The notes under the pieces are model-generated. The model saw only the letters and a list, made by a program, of their open reading frames with translations. It was not told the origin of the DNA and did no database searches. The position numbers and the translations under genes are program-made. Source: Ricordea florida (lineage: Eukaryota; Cnidaria; Anthozoa; Corallimorpharia; Ricordeidae). From it: a stretch of DNA of 64,000 nt. Numbering within the stretch: position 1 is the stretch's first letter; the number at the start of each line of letters is the position of its first letter. This document shows, in pieces, positions 1-10,375 of this stretch. The stretch spans positions 5,809,877 to 5,873,876 of the forward strand of contig OX453276.1 of NCBI GenBank assembly GCA_949710005.1, in the 5' to 3' direction.

Positions 1-233
1 CCCAGAAGCGTTAACGGAGTAGTTACGGCATTCGTCCAGCAACGTAAATTCCGTACGAAAAGTGGAGCTGGACACTGTGATATTCTGTGTCATAGCTCCC
101 TCCTGAAATAGATAGATTAGATATCCTCGCATGATTCCGTTCGCGAAGTCGTCTGGAATGGGTTGCCACTGAACCACGAGTTTTTCGGACGACACGAAGG
201 AAGCCATTAGATTGGATGGTGGTCTCCAGGGTA
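1..233 (-). CDS. Gene A exon 4, FN3 domain (partial at window edge)
   Basis: The acceptor is ttgtag at 234-235 and the reading frame is open to position 1. The product shows LVVQWQPIPDDF and GYLIYLFQ, typical of FN3 strands B and C. It enters in phase 1, and the exon continues outside the window. Confidence 0.75.
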
Positions 234-3200
234 CTACAAAAGAGCATTTAATTTTCAAGTAATAAGAGCAATTCACCGGAAACAAAACAAACAAATTTGG
301 GAACACTGGCTCTGAAAAACGTTCACCTTACCGTCTTCAAACGTTGTCACCCACTTAATATGAACAGGGGTTCCAGAAGAAAAGTTCACACCCTTGCTGT
401 TGAAACCCATGGCACCTATACCATACTCTGTGTTCGGCCGCAGTCCTGTTAAAACGGCGCTTGTGACATTGGGTCCCACAGATATTTTTCTGTATTTGCT
501 CTCCCATTCATTGATGTCCCGTTTACGCAGGTAATACACACGATAGCCAAGGAGTATGCCATTAGACTCCTCTTCTGAAAGAGGCTCCCATTTTAAGGTT
601 ACGCTGGTGGAGCTGACTGCCGCGTAATGAATCACATTAGGAATATTTGTTGGGGCTGCAAAAGATAAAAAAAAAACAATGAAAAATACAAGAACAAAAG
701 ATCACCAATATGCGTCTCCACATGAGATGGGTTTTATTTCTATTTTAAAATAATAATTCAAATTATTTGGCCGGTCACTTTAAAGGTGACGTGAAAACCA
801 TGTTGATACTGGCAAATGTAACACAACTACCAACCATTGACATCACGTGCACTATCTCCATTTCATGTTTACATAGACTTACCAGCTTCGTCGGTCCTTA
901 CGAATATGGCCACGCTCTTGCTGCCATTTCGGGATGCATTGAAGGCTGCAACTTGTACTTGGTATAGGCCGTAGGGCTTCAACTGAGAGATCTTTACTTG
1001 ATGATCAGCGGCTCCAACCTTGACAGACTGCGTCGGAGTCGTTGCGTTCACTTTTGAGTAGAACACTTTGTAACCGGACACGGTTTGAGGGAGTGGATCC
1101 CATTTAACTAAGAGACTCGTTGCGCTAGTATTGTGACCGAGAACGTTGGTTGGAGCTGGTAGAAGGGCAGCTGATAAAAGTTTAGGGACGGACCATTAGA
1201 AAAGTGATGGGGGGCTGGGGAATTTTCAGCTTGCACGAATTTTTTTTTTTCGCTCACTGCTTGTGCAGGAATTTTTTTTTCAGGTGAACCCCTCTGCACG
1301 AATTTTTTTTACTACGTGTAAAAAAGTCACAATTGGACCTTCCTTCTGCACGAATTTTTTTTTCCCTTCTTCTTTGCATGAATTTTTTTTCTTGGCATTT
1401 TTCCTTGCATGAATTTCTTTTTGGTTTTTTCCCTTAGGATCAATGTAAGTATCTGGGCAACTGTGTACCTACCCCTCCCCTAACCCAACAAGTTATTTAA
1501 CAATTATTCGCCTCAGGCTCAGTGATTCTTGGTGAATGTTCACCGAGACTACGTCGAGGTGAATATTCACCGAGAATCACTGAGCCTGAGGCGAATAATT
1601 GGTTTAGTATAAATACACAGGTGATTATTTCAAAAAAAGAAAAAAAAAGCATTTTACAACACGAAAAAGTTTTATTTCATCAAAAGCGCGCGAACGAATG
1701 GCAGCCATTTTGTTCGTCGAGGTGATTATCGGCTGATAATCAGAGATAGCGAACCAGTTAGCTATGGAGCTCGCTATTTTGTATAATCACCTGAGTATTT
1801 ATACTAAAACATGTTATGCGACGTTTTCATCATTTATACGAAACAACATCCGGGGAATGAGTGACGCATTTTCCATATCCTGACACGTGAAGATGTCGAA
1901 GACGTCATGGCCTACGCTTCCTCGCTCAACTTCGCAGTGGCTAGCGACAAGTTTTTCAAAGTCAGCGATGACATATTTGTCTTCTTGCAAATACAATACT
2001 TTTCTTATAAGGAGGGCAACGTTTTGGTCGTTAGAACGTTGTCAAAACAAATGAATGCAACTTAACTTGAACATAACCCTGCGTAAAATATCACATTTTA
2101 TACCATGCCATAGAAAATACAGCCAATCGGAATACAGGAAAGCTGTTGTCTATTCTTCAGTATTCCACCGAACCTTTCCCTCGATCAGTGCAATTCAACG
2201 GTATCACACCCAACCTTCCCATCGTGCGTTGCGATTCTAGGCAGTTTCTTTCAACTGTTGTTTGTATTTCCTATGGCATGGTATAAAACAGTTATGCAAC
2301 ACTTTCTCGTGGTATACCGTGGAATATCCCACTCATCACTACAGGCTCGTGTGGATACCAAGAAAATACAAATGACACGTGGGATATTCCATAGTATACC
2401 ACTCGAAAGCGTTGCATAACCAGTATGTAATTGGGGCTGACCAGTTAGCATTCAGAATCAATAAGGGACTGTTCGTTAATTATGGATAAGGAGGTGGTCG
2501 GTGTTAACAGTGGGGGCAAAAACATTTTAAAAACAAGAAGACGCCTGAAGGCGTTTACACGGGAGGTGTTGGTTTAAAATTGCTGACGCAGTATGTTTAT
2601 TTTGCTGATTGTGCGATCATGGATATCCATGGTGCAATCCAACCTGACTTGCACGTGATTCGAATTTACAGCCAATAATAGATAGATTTAGCCAAGCCTA
2701 AAAGCGGGGCTCCCGTTTAGTACTTTCATTTCACTTTAAACTGTAAAAGCATTCTAAAATATTGCGAAGGAATTCACAAACGTTTTTAACTATAGTTTAG
2801 TGTCGAGGTCGGTTAACTCGCTATGATTTTTGTCTAAACTTTCGTCTGCCATTAGTACGGTATTTCTATATTATTATATATATTATATATTATATATTAT
2901 TATATTATATTATATATTAGTATGGAGTATATTCTACAAAAAACACAAATTATCAATGTACTGTATTCTATTCCTGATGACATTAACCATTAACCATATT
3001 TGCGCCGCTTCTCGGCGGTCTTCGTTAACATTTTGTCTGTTTTCACAAGCCCGGACTCTTTCTGCTTTTCGGCGTTCTTCGCTATAATTTCGTCTCCTTT
3101 CTCTTTCCCGAGCGCGTCTTCTTTGGCGATCTTCTGCGCCCATTCCTCCCCAGTTAATTCTTGCTCTCTTCCGCTCTCTTTCCCGTTGCTCTTCACCTTA

Positions 3201-4734
3201 ACCCTGTGTTCTGCAAATTATATTTTCTCTGCTATTGTTTGTTGACAATAGCAATAGAAATTGTTTCGTTTATCCTTTAGTAAAACTTTAACAGTGTAGA
3301 GTAATAATATTGTGTCTCAAAAAGACAATGAACTGAAAATTTCTTTTTCAGTCGTCAACGCAATTTCCCGCCATAAATACGCGGGCTACCAGAACTCGAG
3401 ACTTGAGCCCACGATCTAGTAAACAATTACTGATCAGCCGACAGCTTCCAAATAAATCACGTCACCTCGATGAGTTGACAAATGAGCCCACAATATGGTC
3501 ATGTGATGCTGGTCAGTGGCTATCCCGTTTTGACAGCTGTCAATTGACCATATTGTCTATGTCCAATATAAGAGATGTGGATTTGCCAAGACACGCCTGG
3601 GATACCCCTCCCTTCCTTTTGATAGTCTCCCCTACCCTACCCATACAATCTGTAGACGCGTACGTACGTACGCTCGGTCAGTCACGTGACAACCAAACGA
3701 AAAGAGGTTGACCATATTCCATGAGTATGGGGCTCTGCCCCAGGCGCACGAAGCCCCGCTAAAAATCACACATTTTTTTCGGGACGGGCTCGGGATACGG
3801 GAAAGTTAAAAAAACAAGGCAATTTTTGACTCCCAAGATGACGAAAGGAATGCGCTACCGAATTTTATACGCTGGCTGACTACGTCATCCCACGTAATAA
3901 GTTAAAATGGGTACAGAATTTTGGGGCGAGGTAAACTTCTAGAACTAGACGTTTCTTAGTTAGCAAGTGAAGTGCTGCATGCAAGTACTATACGAATAAA
4001 AGGCTATTACCCTTGAGAATAGACCATCACAGTTATTGATGTTTCAACTTCTTTGTTGCTGTTTTGCACAGATACGTTAAATTGAATTATGTTTCCATCA
4101 AATAACGAAGAAGTTCGAAAGCGAAGAAAACGTGACATTTTATAATGCGTGACATTTTATAATGCGTGACATTTTATAATACGTGACTCTTCGTCATACT
4201 TGAATATGGACAGTTTTTTTTTTTTTTGTGGTGGGGGAAGGGGGTGTGGAAAATTTTTTAACATACCTGAAATTGTTAAAAAAAACTCCTCCCGCCCCCG
4301 TAGCCGTAAATAACGAACAGTCCCCAATGTTGTGTGACCTGTTCCCATCGTCTTCTCAGTTGGTTTAACCAAAATAAGAGACCGTTCATTTCTTACGAGA
4401 AAGGGGACCCTGGTGGGATTTGGGGGGGGGGGGGAGGGCATGCAAAAAAACGGCTTTCGAGGGGGTCTATCCCAAAACGTGAAATATTCTCTTCAATCTA
4501 GGTGAATGATGGCTTTAGCAATAATTACGGAATTTGTTCACGCAGCTCTGTAAACATTCTGCCAATATTCACCTAGATTTCTGAGAATAATTGTTAAGCA
4601 TCACTAAGGTAAATTTGATGCTGATAATTTTGGGTTTAAAACAAAGCAGATATCGTTAATTTACCTCCTGCATACTGGATTTGGAAGATATACAAGAAGA
4701 AAGCTGTGGCCACAGAGGCGCTGATCTGTTTCAT
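1..4734 (-). CDS. Gene A: secreted or membrane FN3-repeat protein, 5' part only
   Basis: This is the 5' portion of a multi-exon host gene read right to left and cut by the left window edge. Four coding exons are supported: 4665-4734 (signal peptide), 883-1155, 332-655 and 1-233. All junctions are phase 1, as expected for shuffled FN3 modules. Each FN3 exon shows the early Trp of strand B (for example VKWDP, LKWEP, VQWQP) and the Tyr-rich strand C (GYKVFY, GYRVYY, GYLIYL). The 5' layout (signal peptide exon, then phase-1 FN3 exons, same strand) matches gene B at 34-62 kb, so the two may be tandem paralogs. Whether gene A ends in a kinase, another enzyme or only a membrane anchor cannot be seen here. 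A Polinton-type element sits about 580 bp upstream of its ATG. Confidence 0.8.
332..655 (-). CDS. Gene A exon 3, FN3 domain
   Basis: This exon is 324 nt with acceptor tttgcag and donor gtaagg, phase 1 on both sides. It encodes a full FN3 domain with VTLKWEPL, GYRVYYLRKR and LRPNTEYGIGAMGFN. Confidence 0.85.
883..1155 (-). CDS. Gene A exon 2, FN3 domain
   Basis: This exon is 273 nt with acceptor ctaccag and donor gtaagt, phase 1 on both sides. It encodes an FN3 domain with LLVKWDPLP, GYKVFYSK and LKPYGLYQVQVAAFN. A MITE ends only about 27 bp upstream of the acceptor on the coding strand. Confidence 0.85.
1185..1436. mobile_element. PIF/Harbinger-type MITE, copy 1 (one end lost)
   Basis: The element begins after TTA with GGGACGGACCATTAGAAAAG, the same terminus as complete copies at 55244, 57341, 62316 and 62578. 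Internally it has six or seven T-runs each preceded by TGCACGAA, TGCATGAA or a close variant. The second terminus is missing and unrelated repeat DNA follows directly. Confidence 0.7.
1437..1492. mobile_element. Half copy of a hairpin MITE
   Basis: The sequence gtaagtatctgggcaactg followed by a C-rich stretch matches one arm of the complete hairpin at 20787-20926. Only one arm is present here, between two other MITEs. Confidence 0.55.
1495..1810. mobile_element. Palindromic MITE (TTAGTATAAAT family), copy 1
   Basis: A near-perfect hairpin (1500-1600, arms reading ATTCGCCTCAGGCTCAGTGA and its complement) is followed by a segment bounded by TTAGTATAAATA and TATTTATACTAA. A second copy with the same layout is at 59281-59588. 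Confidence 0.65.
2099..2430. repeat. Nested inverted repeats in gene A intron 1
   Basis: Two overlapping palindromes are visible. One pairs ATACCATGCCATAGAAAATAC near 2100 with its complement near 2270. The other pairs GTTATGCAACACTTTCTCG near 2290 with a complement near 2410. They look like nested MITE remnants with no coding capacity. Confidence 0.55.
2450..4130. other. Remaining part of gene A intron 1, no gene seen
   Basis: The stretch has an AT dinucleotide-rich run near 2865-2925, an Arg/Glu-rich low-complexity stretch at 2990-3200 whose overlapping frames look non-coding, and otherwise unremarkable sequence. No exon with splice borders was found. Confidence 0.5.
4131..4186. repeat. 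Short tandem repeat, 17-bp unit, three copies
   Basis: The unit gtgacattttataatgc (last copy ending in acg) is repeated three times. Confidence 0.7.
4665..4734 (-). CDS. Gene A exon with start codon and signal peptide
   Basis: The ATG is at 4734-4732, followed by 23 codons. They give a hydrophobic leader containing SASVATAFFLYIFQIQYAG and end in phase 1 at donor gtaaat. A strong acceptor (cttgtatttcag) at 4766-4767 implies that the exon starts at 4765, with a non-coding 5' exon further right, possibly beyond the Polinton insertion. Confidence 0.7.
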
Positions 4735-4765
4735 GTTGACAACGGCATCAGTCAGGAATGTGGCT

Positions 4766-5305
4766 CTGAAATACAAGAGGAATTTGGAACGTTGGTGTTG
4801 TAACAAAAGTTAACATGACCCAGTCTTGTTGCACTCCCTTGCTTTCATGCCTCGTGTTCTCTGTGGGAGAACGAGGAATGGCAAATGAAACAGGACCAGC
4901 CTCTGAGACCTGGGACTGAAATACAAAATCTATTTGAATATAAATTGGCCCAGTTTTAACTTTTAATAAAAATTATTCAAATCAATTGCTCCTTGTCTGC
5001 GGGAAGGAAAGCGTGGATATTTTAAATGAAGGGGTACGTCAATGACTGTTATCAAGAATTATGCAAGTGGAAAAACTGCACACTAGTGGGCTTCAAAAAT
5101 AATTTCATGCACCAAAAATTATACACCCCTCCCCCCCTCCGGTTTTTCTGATCGTCTGTCCCTTTTAAAGTGACCAAATCTTCGCGAAAAAAAAAAGCTG
5201 CGACATACTTCTGGTCGATTTCGTATCAATATTTAGCACAAGCTGTAGTTGCGGGCTTCAGAGACGACACAGACTTTCCCGAAAATAATACCAACATGGT
5301 TATAC
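4766..5305. other. Region between gene A and the Polinton
   Basis: No gene is seen. This stretch should contain the intron upstream of the gene A start exon, or its promoter, now joined to the left end of the Polinton. Confidence 0.4.
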
Positions 5306-5310
5306 GCTTC
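5306..5310. repeat. Left target-site duplication of the Polinton
   Basis: GCTTC precedes the left terminus and the same five bases follow the right terminus at 19678-19682. Retroviral-type integrases make 4-6 bp duplications. Polintons usually give 6 bp, but a sixth matching base is not present. Confidence 0.7.
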
Positions 5311-5552
5311 AGAGAATATATATTCCCCAGTCCGAGCACAAAATCCCACATACAAAATCCTAAAATCCCCACACGCAAAATCCGCAAATCCACATGCACA
5401 AAATCTGCAAGAACAAATCCCAAAACACAAATTTTCATTTAAGATTTATCAGAGATTTTTTTCAAAGATTTTATCAAGCATTATCAAAATAAAAAAATTG
5501 ATTTTTTTAAAAACTATTTAAAGGTAAAATGTAGAGTAACAAAAATATGGAG
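5311..5552. repeat. Left terminal inverted repeat of the Polinton
   Basis: About 240 bp match the complement of 19436-19677 with only single-base indels (for example CCC versus CCCC near 5347, and five versus six A before the ATG). The outer part holds about seven short tandem-like CAAAATCC units. The inner part carries a TTTAAAGGTA box and the start codon of the first gene. Confidence 0.92.
5517..5526 (+). promoter_or_regulatory. Promoter-like box TTTAAAGGTA in left TIR
   Basis: It lies 30 nt before the ATG of the first gene and is a variant of the TTTAAAGATT box found before the other genes. Because it lies in the inverted repeat, the same box also serves the right-end gene. Confidence 0.5.
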
Positions 5553-7332
5553 TATTTACAAAGACTAAGAGTTAGACCAGAATTGCGCAGATTTGCTAGT
5601 CGATATAGGGTTAGAAGATATGGCTTAATGCGAAAAGCTCAACTTATTGAAGAATTGATTAATATTCCAGAATTTATGGAAGAGTTGCACAATATTCTTC
5701 AAAACCAACCTAATCCTGAACCTGAAATTAATCTTCCTCAAAACCAACCTAATCCTGAACCTGAAATTAATCTTCCTCAAACACCACCTACTCCTGAACC
5801 TGAAATTAATCTTCCTCAAACCCCACCAGACACACCTACACCCCCTTCAACTTCAATTCAACGTACTAAACTTCCCAAACCACCACGCCCTCCACCCCCT
5901 TCAACTTCAATTCAACATACTAAACTTCCCAAACCACCACGCCCTCCACCCCCTTCAACTTCAATTCAACGTACTAAACTTCCCAAACCACCACGCCCTC
6001 CACCCCCTTCAACTTCAATTCAACGTACTAAACTTCCCAAACCACCACGCCCTCCACCCCCTTCAACTTCAATTCAACGTACTAAACTTCCCAAACCACC
6101 ACGCCCTCCACCTCCTAGAAAAAATATTATATCTAGTTTTGTTGATAGTGCTAAGAGTTTAGTGAAAAACATCACAAAAACAAAAACAAAGAACAAAACT
6201 TTTAATTGGATAAAGAATAAGACAGAGAAAGTGGTTGATCGAGTTAAGTCAGTTGGTGAATCGCTTACGAATCTCATGAATAAAAATACGTCTAAACAGT
6301 TACAAAGACCCACCTATAAACCTAGAAAAAATATATCAAATCAATCAAAACCTACACCTACTACAACACTTAGAAGAGAGGAAACTTCATTTGATGGAAG
6401 GGATTATGAGAAGGAGGGTGCTAGACCTAAATCAAAAAAAACATCTACGACAGAGGGTGTTAGAAATTATGAGAAGGAGGGTGCTAGACCTAAATCAAAA
6501 AAAAGTGAAAGTGTGAGAGATAAAGAAGAAGATTTCAATTTAAGAGAACATGAAACAGCGATGAATGGTTTTATGAAAACTTACAGGATGGATGGGCAGA
6601 AAGGATATGATCCAAAAACGTTTATTAATAAAATAAAACAGAAAGTTATAGATCTTATTATTAATCAGAAAAATAAACCAATAAAGGTGAGATTTATCTT
6701 AACATGTAAGTTTATTAAAAAGTCTCTACTTATGAACCGTATTTTTGAAGAAGAAAAATTCTTTCACTCAGAAACAGAAATAATTACTGAATCAGATGAT
6801 TTATCTAACTTATTCGATACTATGATAAATCACATACTCAAGGAGTTTGAACAATTTTTGGATAATAGTTATAAATTGGAATTCAACTATGTGAAATGCA
6901 TTGATATACACATTGACCCTTTTAATCCTCTTTCTGGATCTTCATATATTCCACTACCAGAAGAATTAGCAAATATGCAGGGAATTATTAACCCTAAGAA
7001 TGAAAATGATCATGAGTGTTTTAAGTATGCAGTAACTTTAGCTGTGTTTCAAAGGGAGAAAAACCCACAGAGAATAAATGAAGAAATGAGAGAGAACTCT
7101 AAGAAATTTAACTGGTCAGGAATAGAGTTTCCAGTTTCACTTAAACAGATTGATAAGTTTGAAAGTCAAAACAATTATGGAATTTATGTCTTTGGTTATA
7201 ATAAAGAAAAAGGGTTATATATAATTAGACGAAGTAAAAAGTTGGGGGTTGAAAAGATAAGACTACTCTTGATAACAAATGGTGAGACAAGTCACTACTG
7301 TTGGATTAACCCTTTCACTCCCAAGAGTGACT

Positions 7333-7377
<45 letters not shown>

Positions 7378-7446
7378 ATGGAGACCCCTTGGGAGTGAAA
7401 GGGTTAAAAACTATCTCCCTTAACCCTTTCACTCCCAAGAGTGACT

Positions 7447-7491
<45 letters not shown>

Positions 7492-7538
7492 ATGGAGACC
7501 CCTTGGGAGTGAAAGGGTTAAGAACATATCGAGGATAA
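5547..7538 (+). CDS. Upstream part of the polymerase gene: SAP-like head and proline-rich linker
   Basis: The open frame is 663 residues. Residues 1-50 form a SAP-like helix pair ending RKAQLIEELINIPEFMEEL, which is shared with the gene at the other end of the element. Residues about 53-90 hold three NQPNPEPEINLPQ repeats, and residues about 99-190 hold five 18-residue Pro-rich repeats (STSIQRTKLPKPPR core). Then come basic segments and a duplicated YEKEGARPKSKK. From about residue 330 a globular region follows, with a DHECFKYAV motif and a GIEFPV stretch, as found N-terminal to polymerase domains in related elements. The last roughly 77 residues are translated MITE sequence and are not native. 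The ATG was chosen for its 30-nt spacing from the TIR box. A SAP head suggests DNA binding, but this is inference. Confidence 0.75.
5703..5819 (+). repeat. 39-bp coding tandem repeat, three copies
   Basis: The unit encodes NQPNPEPEINLPQ; the third copy reads TPPTPEPEINLPQ. It lies in the linker of the polymerase gene. Confidence 0.85.
5841..6112 (+). repeat. 54-bp coding tandem repeat, five copies
   Basis: Each unit encodes 18 residues, PPPPSTSIQRTKLPKPPR, with one R/H change. The copies are almost identical at the DNA level, which suggests recent expansion. Confidence 0.88.
7306..7407. mobile_element. TTAA-flanked MITE, copy 1, inside polymerase gene
   Basis: This is a 102-bp unit including a TTAA at each end. 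Its terminal inverted repeats read CCCTTTCACTCCCAAG and CTTGGGAGTGAAAGGG (imperfect). TTAA target sites are the mark of piggyBac-type transposition. Confidence 0.88.
7420..7521. mobile_element. TTAA-flanked MITE, copy 2, tandem to copy 1
   Basis: This copy appears identical to 7306-7407 and is separated from it by 12 bp (aaactatctccc). The outer TTAA of each copy form the ends of the whole 212-bp insertion, so the pair probably moved as one unit. Confidence 0.88.
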
Positions 7539-7669
7539 ATAATAAAAATTATAACAAAGATGGTCATGCTCGTTTCTATTGTGATAATTGTCAACGCTCG
7601 TATTATTCAGAAGGGTCGTATAAAGAACATATAGAATATTGTGAAAATAATGAAGAAGTTAAGACTGTT

Positions 7670-10375
7670 ATGCCAAAATGTAAAGATGGAAGTCCTAAGT
7701 ATATTTGTTTTAATAATTTCAATAATAAAATACAAGTGCCATTTGTTGTATATGCAGACTTTGAGTGTTCTACATTGAAAATACATGGATGTTCTCCAGA
7801 TAAAAGTAAAAGCTTTACTAATAAATATCAACTGCATAAACCATCTGGATTCTGTTATTATATCAAGTGCTTTGATGAAAGCATATTACCATCTGATTTT
7901 GAAAAAATTAAACGATACACCGCAAAATCTCCAGATGAAGATGTGGCACAGATATTTGTAAATTATTTGGAGGAAGATGTTAGAAAAATTTATAATGAAA
8001 TAATAAAACCAAGAAATTATAAATTCTATTACTTTAATAAGAAGAATATGTCAGAAATGGATAAAAAAGATTATGAAAATGCTACACATTGTCACATATG
8101 TGATGGTGAATTAGGAGAATATAAGGTAATAGATCACTGTCATCTAACAGGAAAATATAGAGGTGCAGCTCATGATGAATGTAATTTAAAATATCAGATT
8201 CCAGATTTTATTCCAGTCAAAATTCACAATCTATCAGGATATGATTCTCATCTATTTATTAAGAATCTTGCTAAAACAGGAGATAAAATAAAAGATGAAC
8301 TAAGCTGTATACCTAATAATGAGGAAAAGTATATTTCTTTTACAAAAAAGATTGTAGTTGATGAGTTTATAAATAAAAAAGGTAAGTTGGTTAAAACGGA
8401 ACGATATATCAGATTTATAGATTCATTCAAATTTATGCCAGCCAGTCTTGATAGTTTAGTTGATAACCTTACAAAATGTGGAAAGTGCGATGCATGTAAG
8501 CCATTGGATTGTATAAAGAGATATATAAAAGATAAAAAGGTTATTCAGTATAAAGGTATTGGCAGATGTGAACAATGTAATAATTGCTTATTAGCAAAAA
8601 GTAAGTGTATTTCTCCAAAAGATGATAAACTAACTGAAACAAAAAAGGAATTTAGAGATAAAACTAATATGATTTTAAGAAAGGGCGTATTTCCTTATGA
8701 TTGGTTTGATAGCTTTGATAAACTTAATGAAACCCAACTTCCACCAAAGGAGGCATTTTACTCAAAACTTAACGGTAAAGATATTTCAGAAGATGATTAC
8801 AAGCATGCTAAAAAGGTATGGGAAACATTCAATATGAAAACAATGAGGGAGTATCATGATTTATATCTCATGTCGGATGTACTACTTTTAGCTGATGTAT
8901 TCGAGAACTTTAGAGATGTTTGTATTAAAAACTATGGATTAGACCCCGCTTGGTATTATACAGCACCTGGACTAGCTTGGGATGCTATGTTAAAGTTAAC
9001 TAAAGTGAATTTAGAGTTGTTAACTAACTACGATATGCTTCTTATGGTTGAGGGAGGTGTTCGAGGGGGTGTAGCTCAGATATCTAAAAAATATTCTAAA
9101 GCTAACAACCCATACATGAATGAATATGATCCTAACCAACGCATAATATATGATGAATATCTAGATGCAAACAATTTATATGGTGGAGGAATGAGTGAAC
9201 CACTGCCTACTCACGGTTTTAGATGTATGAAAGAAAAAGAGCTTGCAAACTGGAGAAATATGCCTTGCATATTAAGGGTTGATTTAGAATATCCTCACCA
9301 CCTTCATGATTTACATAATGATTATCCTCTAGCACCAGAGAGAATTAAGGTTAATGGGGTTGAGAAATTGATACCAAACCTAAACAATAAGGAAAAGTAT
9401 GTAGTTCATCATGAGACACTTAAAGTTTATGAAAGTCTTGGACTAAAAGTAACTAAGATTCATAATGGTATTACATTTGAAGAGTCAGCTTGGTTAAAAC
9501 CATACATTGATTTGAATACCAAACTAAGATCAAAAGCAAATAATGATTTTGAAAAAGATTTCTTCAAGTTAATGAATAACTCTGTATTTGGTAAAACCAT
9601 GGAAAATATTAGAAAAAGAGTAGATATACATTTGGTTACTAATGAAATAGAAGCTAAAAAATTAATATCAGAACCTAACTTTCAACATCGTACTATCTTT
9701 TGTGAAGATCTGGTTGCTATCCATATGAAGAAAACAGAGATATACTTCAATAAACCTGTTTACTTAGGTATGTCTATTTTAGATTTAAGTAGAACAATAA
9801 TGTATAAGTTTCACTATAATTATATCAAACATAAATATGGTGAAAAAGCTAAATTACTTATGACAGATACAGATAGTCTTTTATATGAGATTGAAACAGA
9901 TGATTTTTACAAAGATATCAGTCCAGATGTGAGAGAAATGTTTGATACTAGTAATTATCCTAAAGTTCATCCATCTGGTATTGAGACTGGCGTAAACAAA
10001 AAATTAATAGGTAAGTTCAAAGATGAAGTTGGTGGTAAGCAGATAAAAGAATTTGTTGGTCTAGGGGCCAAGCAATATGCAATAGGGATGGATGATGGTA
10101 AAGAAATAAAAAAGGACAAAGGGGTAAAGAAATCAGTCGTTGAGAAAACCATATCCCTCGATGAATATAAGAGATGTCTCTTCAAGGGTGAAAAACAATA
10201 CAGACAGATGAATGTAATAAGAAGTCATAAGCATGAGGTTTATACTGAAACTGTTAATAAAGTTGCACTATCTGCTGATGATGATAAGAGAATAATTTGT
10301 GAAGATGGTATACATACTTTAGCCATTGGACATTATCTTACCAAAACAGAATCAGGTGGGAGTTCAGTATCATAA
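7670..10375 (+). CDS. Polinton DNA polymerase B, exonuclease and polymerase domains
   Basis: The open frame is 901 residues and encodes a family B DNA polymerase of the protein-primed type, used to replicate the element. Exo I is YADFEC (D30, E32). A Cys/His insert with CHICDGELG and DHCHLTGKYRGAAH resembles an endonuclease VII-type zinc finger. Exo II is NLSGYDSH, and a Cys-rich cluster with CGKCDAC and CEQCNNC follows. Exo III is YLMSDVLLLAD. Polymerase motif A is DANNLYGGG (about 499), motif B is KLMNNSVFGK (about 634) and motif C is DTDS (733-736). All catalytic acids are present. The frame is open upstream of 7670 but lacks an ATG, because this is the 3' part of the gene broken by the MITE dimer. 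Its last 43 bp overlap the 3' end of the integrase gene on the opposite strand. Confidence 0.93.
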   Translation: MPKCKDGSPKYICFNNFNNKIQVPFVVYADFECSTLKIHGCSPDKSKSFTNKYQLHKPSGFCYYIKCFDESILPSDFEKIKRYTAKSPDEDVAQIFVNYLEEDVRKIYNEIIKPRNYKFYYFNKKNMSEMDKKDYENATHCHICDGELGEYKVIDHCHLTGKYRGAAHDECNLKYQIPDFIPVKIHNLSGYDSHLFIKNLAKTGDKIKDELSCIPNNEEKYISFTKKIVVDEFINKKGKLVKTERYIRFIDSFKFMPASLDSLVDNLTKCGKCDACKPLDCIKRYIKDKKVIQYKGIGRCEQCNNCLLAKSKCISPKDDKLTETKKEFRDKTNMILRKGVFPYDWFDSFDKLNETQLPPKEAFYSKLNGKDISEDDYKHAKKVWETFNMKTMREYHDLYLMSDVLLLADVFENFRDVCIKNYGLDPAWYYTAPGLAWDAMLKLTKVNLELLTNYDMLLMVEGGVRGGVAQISKKYSKANNPYMNEYDPNQRIIYDEYLDANNLYGGGMSEPLPTHGFRCMKEKELANWRNMPCILRVDLEYPHHLHDLHNDYPLAPERIKVNGVEKLIPNLNNKEKYVVHHETLKVYESLGLKVTKIHNGITFEESAWLKPYIDLNTKLRSKANNDFEKDFFKLMNNSVFGKTMENIRKRVDIHLVTNEIEAKKLISEPNFQHRTIFCEDLVAIHMKKTEIYFNKPVYLGMSILDLSRTIMYKFHYNYIKHKYGEKAKLLMTDTDSLLYEIETDDFYKDISPDVREMFDTSNYPKVHPSGIETGVNKKLIGKFKDEVGGKQIKEFVGLGAKQYAIGMDDGKEIKKDKGVKKSVVEKTISLDEYKRCLFKGEKQYRQMNVIRSHKHEVYTETVNKVALSADDDKRIICEDGIHTLAIGHYLTKTESGGSSVS

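Larger units (their letters stand above)
5547..10375 (+). pseudogene. Polinton DNA polymerase B gene, interrupted by a MITE dimer
   Basis: The whole gene consists of a SAP-like head, a proline-rich repeat linker, a conserved pre-polymerase region, then exonuclease and polymerase domains. It is split by a 212-bp insertion (7310-7521) carrying two identical 102-bp MITEs. The insertion length is not a multiple of three, so the upstream part runs into a stop at 7536-7538. The downstream part is open before 7670 but has no ATG between the break and 7670. Ignoring the insertion, the two sides lie in one compatible frame, with continuous similarity to large cnidarian Polinton polymerases as I know the family. 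All catalytic motifs downstream are intact, so the MITE event appears to be what silenced this copy. Confidence 0.85.

Noticed and set aside
2934..3245. Arg/Glu-rich open frames, two overlapping minus-strand frames
   Set aside because: They are low-complexity, without start context, splice borders or a conserved domain, and lie within gene A intron 1.
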